From: Metellina segmentata
Taxonomy: Eukaryota; Arthropoda; Arachnida; Araneae; Tetragnathidae
NCBI GenBank assembly: GCA_947359465.1
Contig: OX375873.1
Span: 129,835,399 to 129,899,398 of the forward strand
Reading direction: 5' to 3'
DNA: 64,000 bases
The notes under the pieces: model-generated
What the model was told of the DNA's origin: nothing
What the model saw: only the letters and a program-made list of their open reading frames with translations
Databases searched by the model: none
Shown here: positions 11,292 through 21,893 of the stretch, piece after piece
Layout of the letters: each line of letters opens with the position of its first letter
Numbering within the stretch: the stretch's first letter is position 1
Translations under genes and position numbers: made by a program

Positions 11292-12239
11292 TAACGATGC
11301 GACATCGATATCAATGTTTTCAAAACATCGATGTTTTATAAAAAACATTGTATTGGATCCGTTGTTTTTTAAGATCGATGTTTATACCTGTTTATGTTTT
11401 CAAGTTGTGGATGTTTTATTTTTAAATGAAAAACAATTATAAAATTTAAAAAAAAATAGCATAATTTCAATAATAAGTAGATTGAACGTACTTTTAGACC
11501 AAAGTGGCCAAGGGTAAAAGGTGCGAAAAGTAGGGATGAGACATCGATGTAGATGTTTTCAAAACATCGATGTGTTATAAAAACATTGATATTTACCATT
11601 AATTTATTGGAGCCGATGTTTGTTTAACATCGATGTTTTAACTCTTTCTGATGGCGACATCTGTCCCATCAGAAAGAGTTTTTTAACAAACTGATGACAA
11701 AAATTAGTCGCGTTAAGGAGAAGAAAGTTAACAAACTTCTTTTTTTAAGGTACTGTAAATAACAAATATTGGGGCCTATAATAATCATAGGCCCCAATAT
11801 TTTTTATTTACACCAAATAAAGAATAAGTTTGTTGCGTTTCCCCCAGTATAAGTTGATAAATAATAAATAATAACTAACAATAATTATTGTTATGTACCT
11901 ACATAATTAAACTTTTAATTAGTACCTATGTCAAATTGTTGTAAGTAATACTTTTTTTTTTATACTATTCAATTTGAAAATCAAAGATTTGTTAATTGTT
12001 CGTACTAATTTTTTTGACTTTGTTTATGAGTTAAAAAAAGTAATATTTATAAACTAATATAAACACGGCAAATGACAAATTACATCTCCTCTCTCCCGGC
12101 GAACATTAATGTTTGAGGTTGCTAAACCAGTTTTAAGAAATGGGAGAATAAGTTTAAATACACTCATGTTTTAAAACATCGATGTTTTTATGCGATGTAT
12201 TATCAACATCGATGTTTTGCGGTCGATGTCGCATCCCTA
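11292..12239. mobile_element. hAT-like nonautonomous element
   Basis: A 948-bp insertion with terminal inverted repeats: left TAACGATGCGACATCGAT, right end reading inward TAGGGATGCGACATCGAC. The flanks GTCCGCAG (11284-11291) and GTGCGTAG (12240-12247) are a diverged 8-bp target duplication, the length typical of hAT. The uninterrupted locus at about 53780 has a single GTTCGTAG. A second left-end-like sequence (TAGGGATGAGACATCGATG, 11531) suggests a nested or tandem copy. The interior is full of AAACATCGATG motifs. No transposase remains. Confidence 0.82.
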
Positions 12240-12247
12240 GTGCGTAG

Positions 12248-12360
12248 CTCACAAGAACTTTCGAAGCTCCCATTTGAACGTCAAAACACAAAGAACAGTT
12301 GCCATTGGTGGTCAATTTGGAGGCCCTTACGAAGAATCAAGCATAATCTAGAATAAAACA
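12248..12360. repeat. Host repeat, right part
   Basis: Matches 53788-53885 (CACAAGAAC, AACACAAAGAACAGTTGCC, ATTGGTGGTCAATTTGGA, CGAAGAATCAAG). Confidence 0.85.
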
Positions 12361-12533
12361 ATCGATTTAATTCAGCTTATCTAATAAAGCGTATTTATAG
12401 GTTTTCTGTAAAATCAACACAGGTTAACTGCAAATTATGCTGTTTCGTTGTTTTTTGACAGGCACACCACTTGGTCCCCTAATTAAAAGACGCAATTGTC
12501 AATTGTTCGGCAGTTTTACTCAATACAGCAGAC

Positions 12534-12960
12534 ATGACGGATTCATCGAGCCCAACGAGAAGCGATTCTGTCTGTGAACGAGAGTTTGTGATGCTTTTAA
12601 TTACTTTGTATCGTGATTATCCTGACCTGTGGAAAATTAAGTCAAGTTAGTTTTTAAACAAAAAACAAGGACGTATTGCTTTGCAGAAAATTGTTAATGT
12701 GTTAAAACAATACAAATCAGATTATAGTGACGAAAACTTAAAACAGAAAATTAATATTCTGCGTACGATTTAATATCTCACATAAAGTTTAGTAAATGTT
12801 AGTGAGTAAAGTGCTTCTCAGTTTATATCACTCTTTGGATCAGCGTCTTTTCCTCTTCTTTTCTTTCTTTCGACTGCAAACAGCCAAATTCAAGGCAAGA
12901 AAGTCCAAATCTTAATTTGAAACACAAAAAGAAAACACGTCGCGTCCCTTCGGAAAATAT
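12534..12960 (+). pseudogene. MADF-domain protein relic, copy 1
   Basis: An ATG at 12534 opens into a MADF-like domain (Adf-1-type, Myb/SANT-related DNA binding): LLITLYRDYPDLWKIK, then after a stop and shift IALQKIVNVLKQYKSDYSDE and KINILRTI. The stop after KIKSS and later shifts break the frame. A collinear second copy lies at 14690-15005. Two copies flanked by shared noncoding sequence suggest the gene belongs to, or was carried by, a mobile element rather than being a host regulator. The family call rests on the aromatic/Leu pattern LYRDYPxLW. Confidence 0.62.
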
Positions 12961-13141
12961 TGACCGAATGAGATTGACGGATTGATTGAAGGTATATTGA
13001 AGAACCTATCAATAGCAACCGTCAATCATACTGACAATAACATTGATCTTCTAACGAGACCTTTAGAGGAGAAACCAAAAGTTTATAAAACGCTTAATAA
13101 ACTTCCGATTGCAGTTCTAGGATCGTTTTCACTTGCATAAG

Positions 13142-13585
13142 TTGGTCCCTAGACAATCCATATTATTGTCAATTTGACTGTCAATGAAAATCATTGAAGC
13201 TGAAATTGATCGTGCAAGAGGCGATTGACGCACATTGATAGAAATTTTAATTCATAGACATTAATGGGCGCAATTGACAGCTCCGATAGATCGGTTAAAA
13301 TAGGCAATTAACAATCTTTCTGGCAGTTATGCTTTTTTATTCTCTATTCCAAGTTTATTATCTTCGCGATCGTTAAAAATAGAGTACACATTTCAACGGA
13401 TTTGAGATCTGCTGAAAATTTTACACCAGATATACCTTAAATGTAAATTTCTGTTAATAAATACTTTTCAATTGTAACTTTTATATTTTCGCAATACGAA
13501 TTTAAGTAATACGAATATGTCGAAGTACACACACACAACTTTGAATATAAATGTACTCGAATTTTTTTTTTTTGATTAGGACCAA
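13142..13585. mobile_element. GGTCCCTA MITE, copy 2
   Basis: Left TTGGTCCCTAGAC, right TTAGGACCAA. Collinear with 7689-8140 through most of its length. It sits just downstream of the first MADF relic. Confidence 0.68.
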
Positions 13586-13900
13586 GGACTAACAGAAATA
13601 CTAGCTTAGAAGAATTATATTTAATAAAAAATTGCAGTTCTCTTTATACATAATAATACAAAATATTTAAAAAATTAAGGAGTTTCTAAAAAATTTATTT
13701 CGATGTCGATGGTTGCATAAAATTTAACAAATTCGTCTGACAACACACACAATACCTTTTTTTAAAGCAGAATTTTGTCGCAGAGCAAGATAATATACTT
13801 TTTTATTCCTTGCTTTGTATCTATAACGCGTAATTCGTTGGATTCTAAGTTTTTTAATTATTTTAAACCCCTTTCAACTAGCTCGGATCTTCTGTAATTA

Positions 13901-14496
13901 GAGTTGCCAATTTCTTCTGAGACATTTCCGAGACATATTGCCGGAAACCGAAATATATATATATATATATATATATATTCTTATTCCAATTGGATAACAG
14001 CCATCATTACGACGTTAACTGTGGTGTTGGTTTGCTAAGCAAACCAAATGGAAATTCGAAGCCAATTGGCACTGTAATATTTTATGTTCTTGCATTCAAT
14101 AACAATTAAATTTCATTAAATTCTTTTTTAAATGTTCTAAATTTAATTTTAAAATTCGCCGCGACCTAAATATGGCAAAATATTCGGACTACATGTGTGC
14201 CAAATCCCATTACTATAAGTACCATAGATTCGACTGGACTTAGCGTGCAGATTGAAAACAGTCAAACACTTCCTTTTGCAATAGTAGAGATTGGCTTTGG
14301 ATGGTAGTGGGGGAACGGACGTTGAATTGATAGACACGAAGTCATGTGCAACATAAATAACTATTTTGATGTGTAGGTGATATAAGGGTCGATGGCTTTC
14401 TCGGAAATTCCAGGCCAATTTGACATGTGACCGGGATTCTGGACAGCAACTGAGATTCCGGGACAATCCGGATGACACCCGAGCGGTTGGCAACCC
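13901..14496. mobile_element. Possible TA-flanked TIR element
   Basis: Left GAGTTGCCAATTTC; right end read inward GGGTTGCCAACCG; TA at both edges (13899-13900 and 14497-14498). It contains an AT microsatellite at about 13953-13978 and a segment (13985-14060) related to 44510-44590. No transposase seen. A 143-codon - strand frame (14149-14580) runs past its end and has no recognisable domain. Confidence 0.45.
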
Positions 14497-14689
14497 TATA
14501 TGTAATCTGCTTTGGTCTTCGATAGTCGGTTTCGAGTGCAGTTGATGTTTAACTGATTCCCCGAAAATCCGTCGACCCAAAGGGATCTGGAATTCATATA
14601 TGTTGTAATAGAGCGTATATATAGCGCAAGCTAACTGTAAATTAGGCGATCCCCACGAGAAGTGATTGTGTATGGGAAAGACAGTTTGT

Positions 14690-15005
14690 GAAGCTTTTAA
14701 TTACTTTGTATCGTGATTATCCTGAGTTGTGGAAAATTAAGGGAATATGTAAACAAAAACAAACGAAGTAATTCTTTGCAGAAAATTATTTATGTGTTAA
14801 AACAAAATAAATCAGATTATACCAAGGAAAAAAAAACAGAACATAATATTTTGCGTACGATTCAATATCTTACAGAAATATTAGTAAATGTTATTGAGAG
14901 ACGGCTCCTCAGTTTATACCACTCTTTGGACCAGCGTCTTTTCTTATTTTCTTTCTTTTTCGTTGCAGACAACCAAAATCAAGGCAAGAAAGCCCAAATT
15001 TGAAT
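14690..15005 (+). pseudogene. MADF-domain protein relic, copy 2
   Basis: Diverged copy of 12580-12905. FVKLLITLYRDYPELWKIKG is in one frame, followed after a shift by SLQKIIYVLKQNKSDYTKE and NILRTIQYLTEILVNV in another. At least one frameshift near 14765 separates the two halves. The flank after it (CATCAATCCCATTGACAATA) matches that of copy 1, so the duplicated block is larger than the gene. Confidence 0.6.
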
Positions 15006-15289
15006 TTGAAACAATTTTGAAACTCAAAGAGGAAACACATCACGCTCCTTCAAAAAACATTGACCGAATGAGATTCACGGGTTTATTGAAGCTTTATTGA
15101 AGCACCTATCATTTGAAACCATCAATCCCATTGACAATAAAATTGATCATTTAGGGTGACCTTAAAGGGCAGAATTTGAATTTGGAGAGGACGCTATTCC
15201 CTATTGAATGATTCCTCTTAATTTACTCTAGTATGAATTGTTCTCGAATTAAGGGAGGTGTTTCTTTTTCTTCCGGGACTGTACATTGT

Positions 15290-15470
15290 AAACAGTGGTC
15301 TCGCGTTCCCGAAATACCCGAGTGATCATTTTCTGGTTTGATCCCACTACTCTGTACCCCATTTCCTTATTCCTCTACCATGACATTTCAATTGACATTG
15401 TCTTGTGTTTGGCGCAGCTTGGCGAAATATGACCAGTTCACAATTACTCTCCAAAACAACCAGATGATAT
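15290..15470 (+). repeat. SINE-like repeat body, second family
   Basis: Shares CCCGAGTGATCATTTTCTG and CCACTACTCTGT-type blocks with 58750-58810, and the TTGTCTTGTGTTTGGCGCAG core with the copies at 5480, 58980 and 59930. Confidence 0.55.
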
Positions 15471-18330
15471 GTACTTCAAACACGTTTACGTTGTTAACGA
15501 TTCATAAGGAAATGTTTAGAAATTACAATGAGATCGATATAAACGATACATACGGCACAAAAGTTTGTATATCGATCAATTTTACTCTGCCATGCGAAAG
15601 AGGGGCCTATACTTTAGCATATACTGTCAGTTACCGGCACTCCTTCCCATTTCGCGATGTCATCGGGATTCGTTTAAATTCAGCGAGACCTGGCATTATA
15701 CAGAGTGTGGCTTCAAACAAACGAAATGCACAGGAAAACATTACGTGATGAATAAATCATTTGCCACGAGAAAGAGAACCCTCAATGAAAAGAGGGGAAA
15801 AGACATAGGAGGAATGGATAGAAAGAATTCATTTCTTTGAAACATTCAAGAATTTTTCCTCCTGCGCAATCCGGATTCTGGCTGGATGCTCAGGACGCCG
15901 AGCGTAATTTAATAGAGATTTCTATAGGTTGGAACATTGTTTATTCTCCTTTGCTCACGGAGATATCTCTGATTTGAGCGAAGTGTTCTCCGCCATCCCG
16001 ACTCAGATCACGTGCGCGCGGTCCTTGTAGCGAGGAGAGCTTTCCTTTGGATGTTAGTCTTAGCTTTTAAATTAATGTAGGATCTTTTTTGCCGTTCGGT
16101 ACGACGGTGTCGTGTTTGAATCTCTCGCCGAATCAGGTTGCGAGCGTTCCGGAAACAATTCGGGGAGTACAGAAAAAACGGGGTGCTTATGTACTGTCTC
16201 GAGGAATTGTAAGGAGTCTGTCCTATCAGATTTAGTCTGCTCGAAAATAAGCTTGTTCAGTCGTGATTTAGTTTTGAATTTCTGCTTAGATTTGTCTATT
16301 ATTTGTAGTGCACATTGCAGGCTCTTCTTATAGCGCGTGACGCATTTGTTTAGGAAACGTCTCAAAAATATGAAAAATAAAATAAATTACTCTTCTCGGA
16401 AATTTACATAAAACAATTATCTGTACAACATGACGATTGAAGTTGTTGTTGTGTAAAGCGAATATTTCAAACAAAAATAAAGCGTTAATAATATTTTCTG
16501 GCAAAAATAAAGTGAATGACTTCCTAATTATGTTTTCTCTTATTTTGGAGAAAAAGTATCAATAGCGAGTGTTGGTATTAAGAGATAGGATTTAAATATT
16601 CACTTTTATTTCGGACTTTTTCGTGTCGTATCTTATTGAAATGCATGTGCTGAACAAAACAATAGGATTACATTTAAGAAAAATCAAATGCAATATACAT
16701 TTTACTTTATATCGCCGACTCTTGTAGTGTTAACATTCTAAATTTGATTTTTGTTCAGTGGATGACATATTAAAAATCTAAACATAATTGGGACTTCAAT
16801 TATTTTTTAAGTCCCTCAGGAAATCGAGTGAAATGTTTGACTTAAAGATTGAAAACAGAGAAAGTAATTAAATAATTTAAATTAGTATTTCACTATAACA
16901 TGACAAATGCGTAATTTTCTTTACAAACATTCTTATTCTATGATTAAGTATAGGTATTATATTTCGTGGCATATTTAATAACTATAATATTAGTTAAATT
17001 ACATTTATTACGGAGATACTAATACATATATTGTTTTTAATAAATAGATTTAATTGTTTCACTTTAGAATTAAAAACCATTGACTCATGCAAATATTTAT
17101 TATATTAGTAATGAAGTAAAATAGAAATAAGTGTTTTTATAAATGTAAGTAATCACATAAAATTAAAATATTAGGTTTTAAAGTAATGAAACAACTCTGA
17201 AAAATTGTTTCCGGAAAATAAAACTAATATTGATGTGTATTGATATTAAAACAATGTCGTAACGTATTTTTAGCATGATGGGTATTCTTTCGGCTACACA
17301 TGCTGTTTAATCCTCCGGTAGCAAGATTGTATGTTGATAATATGGGCTTTCCCGATAGTTTAAATAATTCGATAATAAACTTATTTGTATGTATACATTT
17401 TATAATTGAAAATTCTTCATATTAAATACAATTTTTCAAACAGCATTTAAAAAAACATGTTTTGATCTATAAAATAAATATATGGATGCTTCGAAATGCA
17501 CACATATGTATATCCCTATTTCTATATTATATATTTGATTAAGTATTAAAATCTTTATTCGGGAATTGGACGCGGTATCACGATTTTATCTCTGTAGACA
17601 AACAACAAAGAATAAGAAAATATTTTAAGAGAAAGGTATTTGAGTTTTCTCAAACAGCTGATCGATAACTGGGAAATAAATGCTCCAGGATGTAAAATAC
17701 ACACATTTATTTGCTAAGTATTATACACGTTTCCTAATTTTACTTTTAATTCGTATGTTCGTAAATATACATCATAATCTAATGTTGTGTAGATTTTACT
17801 TGAAATATACCTTGTCATGTTGTAGCAAAATGTAATCCATATATAATTAAAAATTAATTTTTCATGTTCGTGTTTAAATTTAGATATACCTCAATCACCA
17901 TCACATCACGCCATGTTGAATGATTACTTTGAGGATTTTTATAAGGGCCATAAGACCATAAGGCCTTTGGTCAAACTGTGAATAACACAAGACGGGTAAC
18001 AACAAGTAGAAAATGTGGTGTAAGAGTAAAAAACAAATATATTTGAGTATAGAATAATGAATGAAAGCAGAATGGATCGCTTGGGTATCCAGAGAGTTTA
18101 ATAAAGCATTTAAAAACATTAAAAATACCAGTAAGTATGATATGTTATTTTGTTTTGTTTGGTATGAAATTCTACAAAGCATTTGTTATGCAAACCCACC
18201 ATCCACTTGCTTCATTTCCGATAAATTTTTTTTCCGCAATTGACGCATCTCACGTGACTTTTATTAACAATTACATAAGGATTTTCTCCGTCATATCTGA
18301 TGAGTTTTGATAATCTGGATTTTAAGGTCT
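15471..18330. other. Unassigned AT-rich DNA
   Basis: Contains 97- and 73-codon frames overlapping on opposite strands at 16072-16365, in a locally GC-richer patch (about 15860-16360). I recognise no domain. The rest is A/T-rich with no repeat I can match. Confidence 0.4.
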
Positions 18331-18540
18331 ATGGTTACTCTAAAGGTCTTCCCGCTTGTACCTTCCTTTCTGTAGTTCTTTTCTTGAAATAGGCCAAATA
18401 TATATATCTTAGGAATTGGAGAAAGTGCAAAGGTTTGGGTTTGATGATGCACAAAGACGATATAACTGCCACTCCTTTTGCATACCAGCCTGTAATCCAA
18501 GTATGAAGAAGTAGTACGTGGGTCCATTGAGCGTCCAATT
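18331..18540 (-). pseudogene. piggyBac-like transposase, C-terminal fragment
   Basis: Read on the - strand it gives QKEWQLYRLCASSNP and a following frame with YFKKRTTERKVQAG. Both align with the 3' part of the piggyBac relic at 48480-48630 (MQNVWHLYRFCASSS, then an equivalent KK-TTE segment). About 70 residues, frameshifted, with no TIRs found. Confidence 0.65.
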
Positions 18541-18559
18541 CAAGATGGCCGCCGTTTGT

Positions 18560-18825
18560 TTACATTTAGGAGGAGGAATCAGATAACGTTGTTGGGGGAG
18601 ATAAGAGTTGAAGCTGACTACTGATAAGAATGTGACCTATGTTTACGTTTTTGGTGGGTAAGATGACGTCATGTTGTAGTGATATTGTCATGGGGATGAA
18701 GGACTGGTAGTGCCATCTGGTGGTGGGATGAATAACTGTATTATTGTAATTTAAAAATGATTTTCTCGGATTCGAACCGGGGACCATGGGATCTGTAAGT
18801 AAGAACGCTATCCGTTGAGCTATCG
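18560..18825 (-). mobile_element. tRNA-derived SINE
   Basis: The - strand has an A-box-like TAGCTCAACGGATAGCG (18806-18822) and a perfect B box GGTTCGAATCC (18768-18778). The tRNA fold is incomplete and a non-tRNA tail follows, so this is a SINE head rather than a tRNA gene. Confidence 0.75.
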
Positions 18826-18886
18826 AGCAGTTGTGAGAAGTTGTGTTTAAATGTAGTGTTTGCTTTTTCCCTGTTAGGGACTAGTA

Positions 18887-19951
18887 AATATCACCGTACG
18901 CAATCCTCAAGGAGGCGGTAAACGTAAGCGGTTGGATATTTCATCTAATCGTCTCAACAAGCATAGTATTGTGTGCATACCCCGAGAGGACGATGGACTC
19001 TGCTGTACACGGGCTATAGTAGTGGGAATGGCCTGCCAAGAGAAACAGCCAAACTACAAATCCATAGCTGACGCTAGGAAACCTATGCAAAAACGTTTGG
19101 CACTAGATCTGCATAGGAAAGCCGGAGTGCCCCTGGGACCTTGTGGTTATTTGGAAATACGGAAATTTGAGGATTATTTAAAGGCACAGATTCATGTTGT
19201 ATCAGCGGACAGCTTGAACAAAGTAAGTACCCTTTATATTCTTCTAAAATATGAGGCACAGAGTTAGAAAATTTAAAACTAAATCATGTTTTAATTAATA
19301 TTTTTAGGTTGCTTATAAAGGACCTAACAGTGGACCTACTAGTCCTCGAATATTCCTGTATTTAAACGATAATCACTACGATAATATCAGCTCAATGACA
19401 GGTTTCCACGGTCTTTGTTACTACTGCTTTGACTGTGATAAGGCTTACAGCAACATCCACGTTCACAGATGTGATGTTATTTGTAATGTATGTTATTCAC
19501 GGGGCATGCGCGGACTGTAACCGTACATGTAGTTCTGATGACTGTTATGCCCGTCATAAATCGGTTGTAGGTAAAAAGGATAGTTTTTGCCAACAATTTT
19601 ATATTTGCCTCCACTGCAATACATTTTTAAATTCCAAACAGCGACCCCGTCACCTTCATAAATGTCGTGAAACACTTTGCAATAACTGCAATAAATATTC
19701 GTTAACAGAGCATATATGTTATTTAAAGAAAACTACCCCTTAAACTAAGAGTGAAAAATTTATATTTTTTGATTTTGAGACAGATCAGAGTGATTCAGAG
19801 CATAATGTAAACTTTGCTGTTGCCATGTATACGGATGGTACGGAATTTGTGTTTAAGGGATATGAGGCCTGCAACCAGTTTTGCGCATTTATTTTTTCCC
19901 CCTGCATAAAGGGTATATGGCAATTGCCCATAATATGCGAGGTTTCGATGG
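18887..19951 (+). pseudogene. polB: Maverick/Polinton DNA polymerase B, N-terminal part
   Basis: Start of the protein-primed family B polymerase that copies Maverick/Polinton genomes. The first segment carries CIPREDDGLCCTRAI and HRKAGVPLGPCG, typical of the family's N-terminal region. An 85-bp intron (19223-19307, GTAAGT...TTTTTAG) lies between in-phase codons. The second exon gives FHGLCYYCFDC and a Cys/His-rich zinc-binding stretch, frameshifted near 19500. The exonuclease motif FFDFETDQ is at 19765-19788, and AHNMRGFDG (second exonuclease block) follows another shift near 19900. The gene stops being polymerase at about 19951, where integrase sequence begins. Motifs A, B and C are absent here; B and C lie on the opposite strand at 25745-27245. 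No start codon is preserved. Confidence 0.9.
19223..19307 (+). other. Putative spliceosomal intron in polB N-terminal part
   Basis: 85 bp, donor GTAAGT, acceptor preceded by a T-rich tract ending TTTTTAG. It falls between codons (phase 0), and the flanking frames join in phase. Confidence 0.75.
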
Positions 19952-20650
19952 AAGGCTTTTAAAAAGATTTTTAATGAACGCAAACCTGATGTATTACAAA
20001 CGGACAAGGGAACAGAATTTAAGAATAGAGTGGTACAAAGTACTTCAAGAAAATGAACGTTCCCTTTTTTACGACAAGCAATGAAACGAAGCGAGTGTTG
20101 TTGAAAGATTTAACCGCACCTTTAAAGCTAAAATGTGGAAGTATTTCACTGAATTCAATACACATAAATATGTAGATGTAATTGATAAATTGATTTACAG
20201 TTACAATAGAACATTTCACCGTAGTATTAAAATGGAACCAATACCTGTAAACATTAACAATCAACAAAAAGTATTGCAAAACTGATATGGAGATCTAGCA
20301 CAAGCTGAAACAAAACCTAAGTTTAATGTAGGAGACACAGTACGTATTAGTAAAACAAAACGGCTCTTTGAGAAAAGTTATAAAAATAATTGGACAAGAG
20401 AGATTTTTACTATACATCAAACTATTCGTAGAAAATCAGTAGTTTATAAGTTGAAAGATTTGGTTATAACGAAATAATTGAGGGAACTTTTAATGAAAAG
20501 AAACTTCAGAAGGTGTCTGATTCAGAAGGATCCTGTGGAAAAGGTGTTAAAGAAACGCAAAATTGACAATAAAATAGAATATTTTGTAAAATTTCTAGAC
20601 TACCCAGAAAAGTTTAATGCATGTGTTTCTGATGTGAGGCACCTATAAAT
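19952..20650 (+). pseudogene. Maverick/Polinton retroviral-type integrase, 5'-truncated
   Basis: Integrase (rve fold) that inserts Maverick genomes into chromosomes. The frame opens inside the catalytic core: LQTDKGTEFKN holds the second catalytic Asp and VVERFNRTFKAKMWKY the catalytic Glu. The first Asp and the N-terminal zinc domain are missing. Next come the C-terminal domain (KFNVGDTVRISKTK, NNWTREIF) and a chromodomain-like tail (KIEYFVKFLDYPEKFNA, 20574-20624). Breaks: frameshifts between 20040 and 20095, TGA at 20283-20285, and a shift near 20465. It is joined directly to polB at about 19951 and followed by the penton gene. Confidence 0.88.
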
Positions 20651-20686
20651 ACTGAAGAACATATTACTAATAGCTTACTTTTAAAA

Positions 20687-21407
20687 ATGTCTTTTTACGT
20701 GACGTTGCCTTCGGCCGTCACTACAATATTTCCCCGAGAACAAGATTTCTAGCTATACGACACGGTTACCCACTGCTATAAGTTTAAACGGTGAATGGGA
20801 AGTAGGATTAGCTGAAATAATATACCCACACACATGGTATAATATAAATGAAAACAACACTATATACGGTTTTGATTTAGGAGATGGAAAAATAATTACT
20901 AGAAAATTACCCCCTGAATGTTATGAATCGGTACCAGATATCCTTAAGGCTATGTACTTACCAGCACATGACAATAAGATAAAATTTCAGTTTAACAACA
21001 ATACCAAGCGGGTTAAAATAAAAGTTTAAAACGATGCCAAAGTTATTTTACAAGAGGGACTCAGTACTCTCATTGGATTTATCCCTCAAGTAGTACAAGG
21101 CGTATTGGAAAGTTCTTTTGTTGCTGATCCAAACATTTCATTCCCCTTATTATACTCATATAGTGATATTGTAGAACCCCAAACAGTTGGTAATATACAC
21201 GCTCCTCTTCTGCGAGTTGTTAAGGTAACCGGTAATGATGGTGAAATAGTTAGTGCTTTGTACGATCGACCTCATTACGTACCAGTCATACGGCAGCATT
21301 TTCAAACTATAGAGATTCAAATTCGTTTAAATTCCGGAGACTTAGTGCTTTTTGAGAGAGGTAAAGTACTTGTTGTTTTGCATTTTAGGATGCAACAATT
21401 ACTATAA
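20687..21407 (+). pseudogene. Polinton penton-like minor capsid protein
   Basis: Single-jelly-roll minor capsid (penton) gene that would form the capsid vertices. The ATG at 20687 starts MSFYVTLPS. After a one-base frameshift near 20749 the frame continues with GEWEVGLAEIIYPHTWYNI, the characteristic N-terminal block. A TAA at 21027-21029 interrupts it. The C-terminal half stays open to 21407 with DIVEPQTVGNIHAPLLRVV and IEIQIRLNSGD. Length, about 240 residues, fits the family. It lies between integrase and the small basic virion gene, all on +. One shift plus one stop make it a pseudogene. Confidence 0.85.
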
Positions 21408-21470
21408 ATACGAAAGTACGTAAGATAACTCATTCATTTTACTGATACACGTTGATTGTGTGACACCAAT

Positions 21471-21893
21471 ATGACGAGTGTACCGTATGTGTGTTGTTCT
21501 AAAAAGTTTGAAGAGCATTATGCAGGTCAGACAGGCTCTGGAATGGCTTTCTGTAGGGGTAACAATTCACAGAAAGGGTATGGAATTGGTGGCATGTTTC
21601 GTCGTTTATTTCGTAAAGCTCTGCCGTTTCTATTCAGAGGTGCGAAAACGGTTGGAAAGTCAGTTTTAAAAACATAGACGCAGATAGAAAATTATATTTT
21701 GGAGGTGAAAGACTTAAAACAATCAGCAGAGAATCGCTTCAAAGAAGAGAGTAAAAGTTTAGCAAAATGAGCTATCAATAAGGCTCATTTTATGCTGGGT
21801 AAAGGTAAGTATAAAAGAAAGCGTACAACTGCAAAACGGGTCATTACAGTCAAAAAGCGAAAGGGGCAAGCACGCGATATATTTGATCCATAA
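21471..21893 (+). pseudogene. Small basic Polinton virion protein, two internal stops
   Basis: The first 68 codons from ATG 21471 encode a Gly-rich start and an amphipathic, basic segment (RRLFRKALPFLF, then GAKTVGKS), like the small adenovirus pVI/core-type proteins of Polintons. TAG at 21675-21677 interrupts it. The same frame continues, is stopped again by TGA at 21768-21770, and ends in a Lys/Arg-rich tail finishing IFDP at TAA 21891-21893. No frameshift is needed, so the two stops are point lesions in an otherwise preserved frame. Its stop overlaps the capsid start (TAATG). Family assignment is by composition and position. Confidence 0.75.

Noticed and set aside
14149..14580. 143-codon open frame on -
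   Set aside because: Spans the end of a TIR element and a noncoding repeat, has no recognisable domain, and has mixed composition; likely chance.
16072..16365. 97-codon - frame and 73-codon + frame
   Set aside because: Mutually antisense, no recognisable domain; I left the stretch unassigned.
18755..18830. tRNA gene on -
   Set aside because: A and B boxes are present, but stems pair poorly and a SINE body follows; called a SINE head instead.
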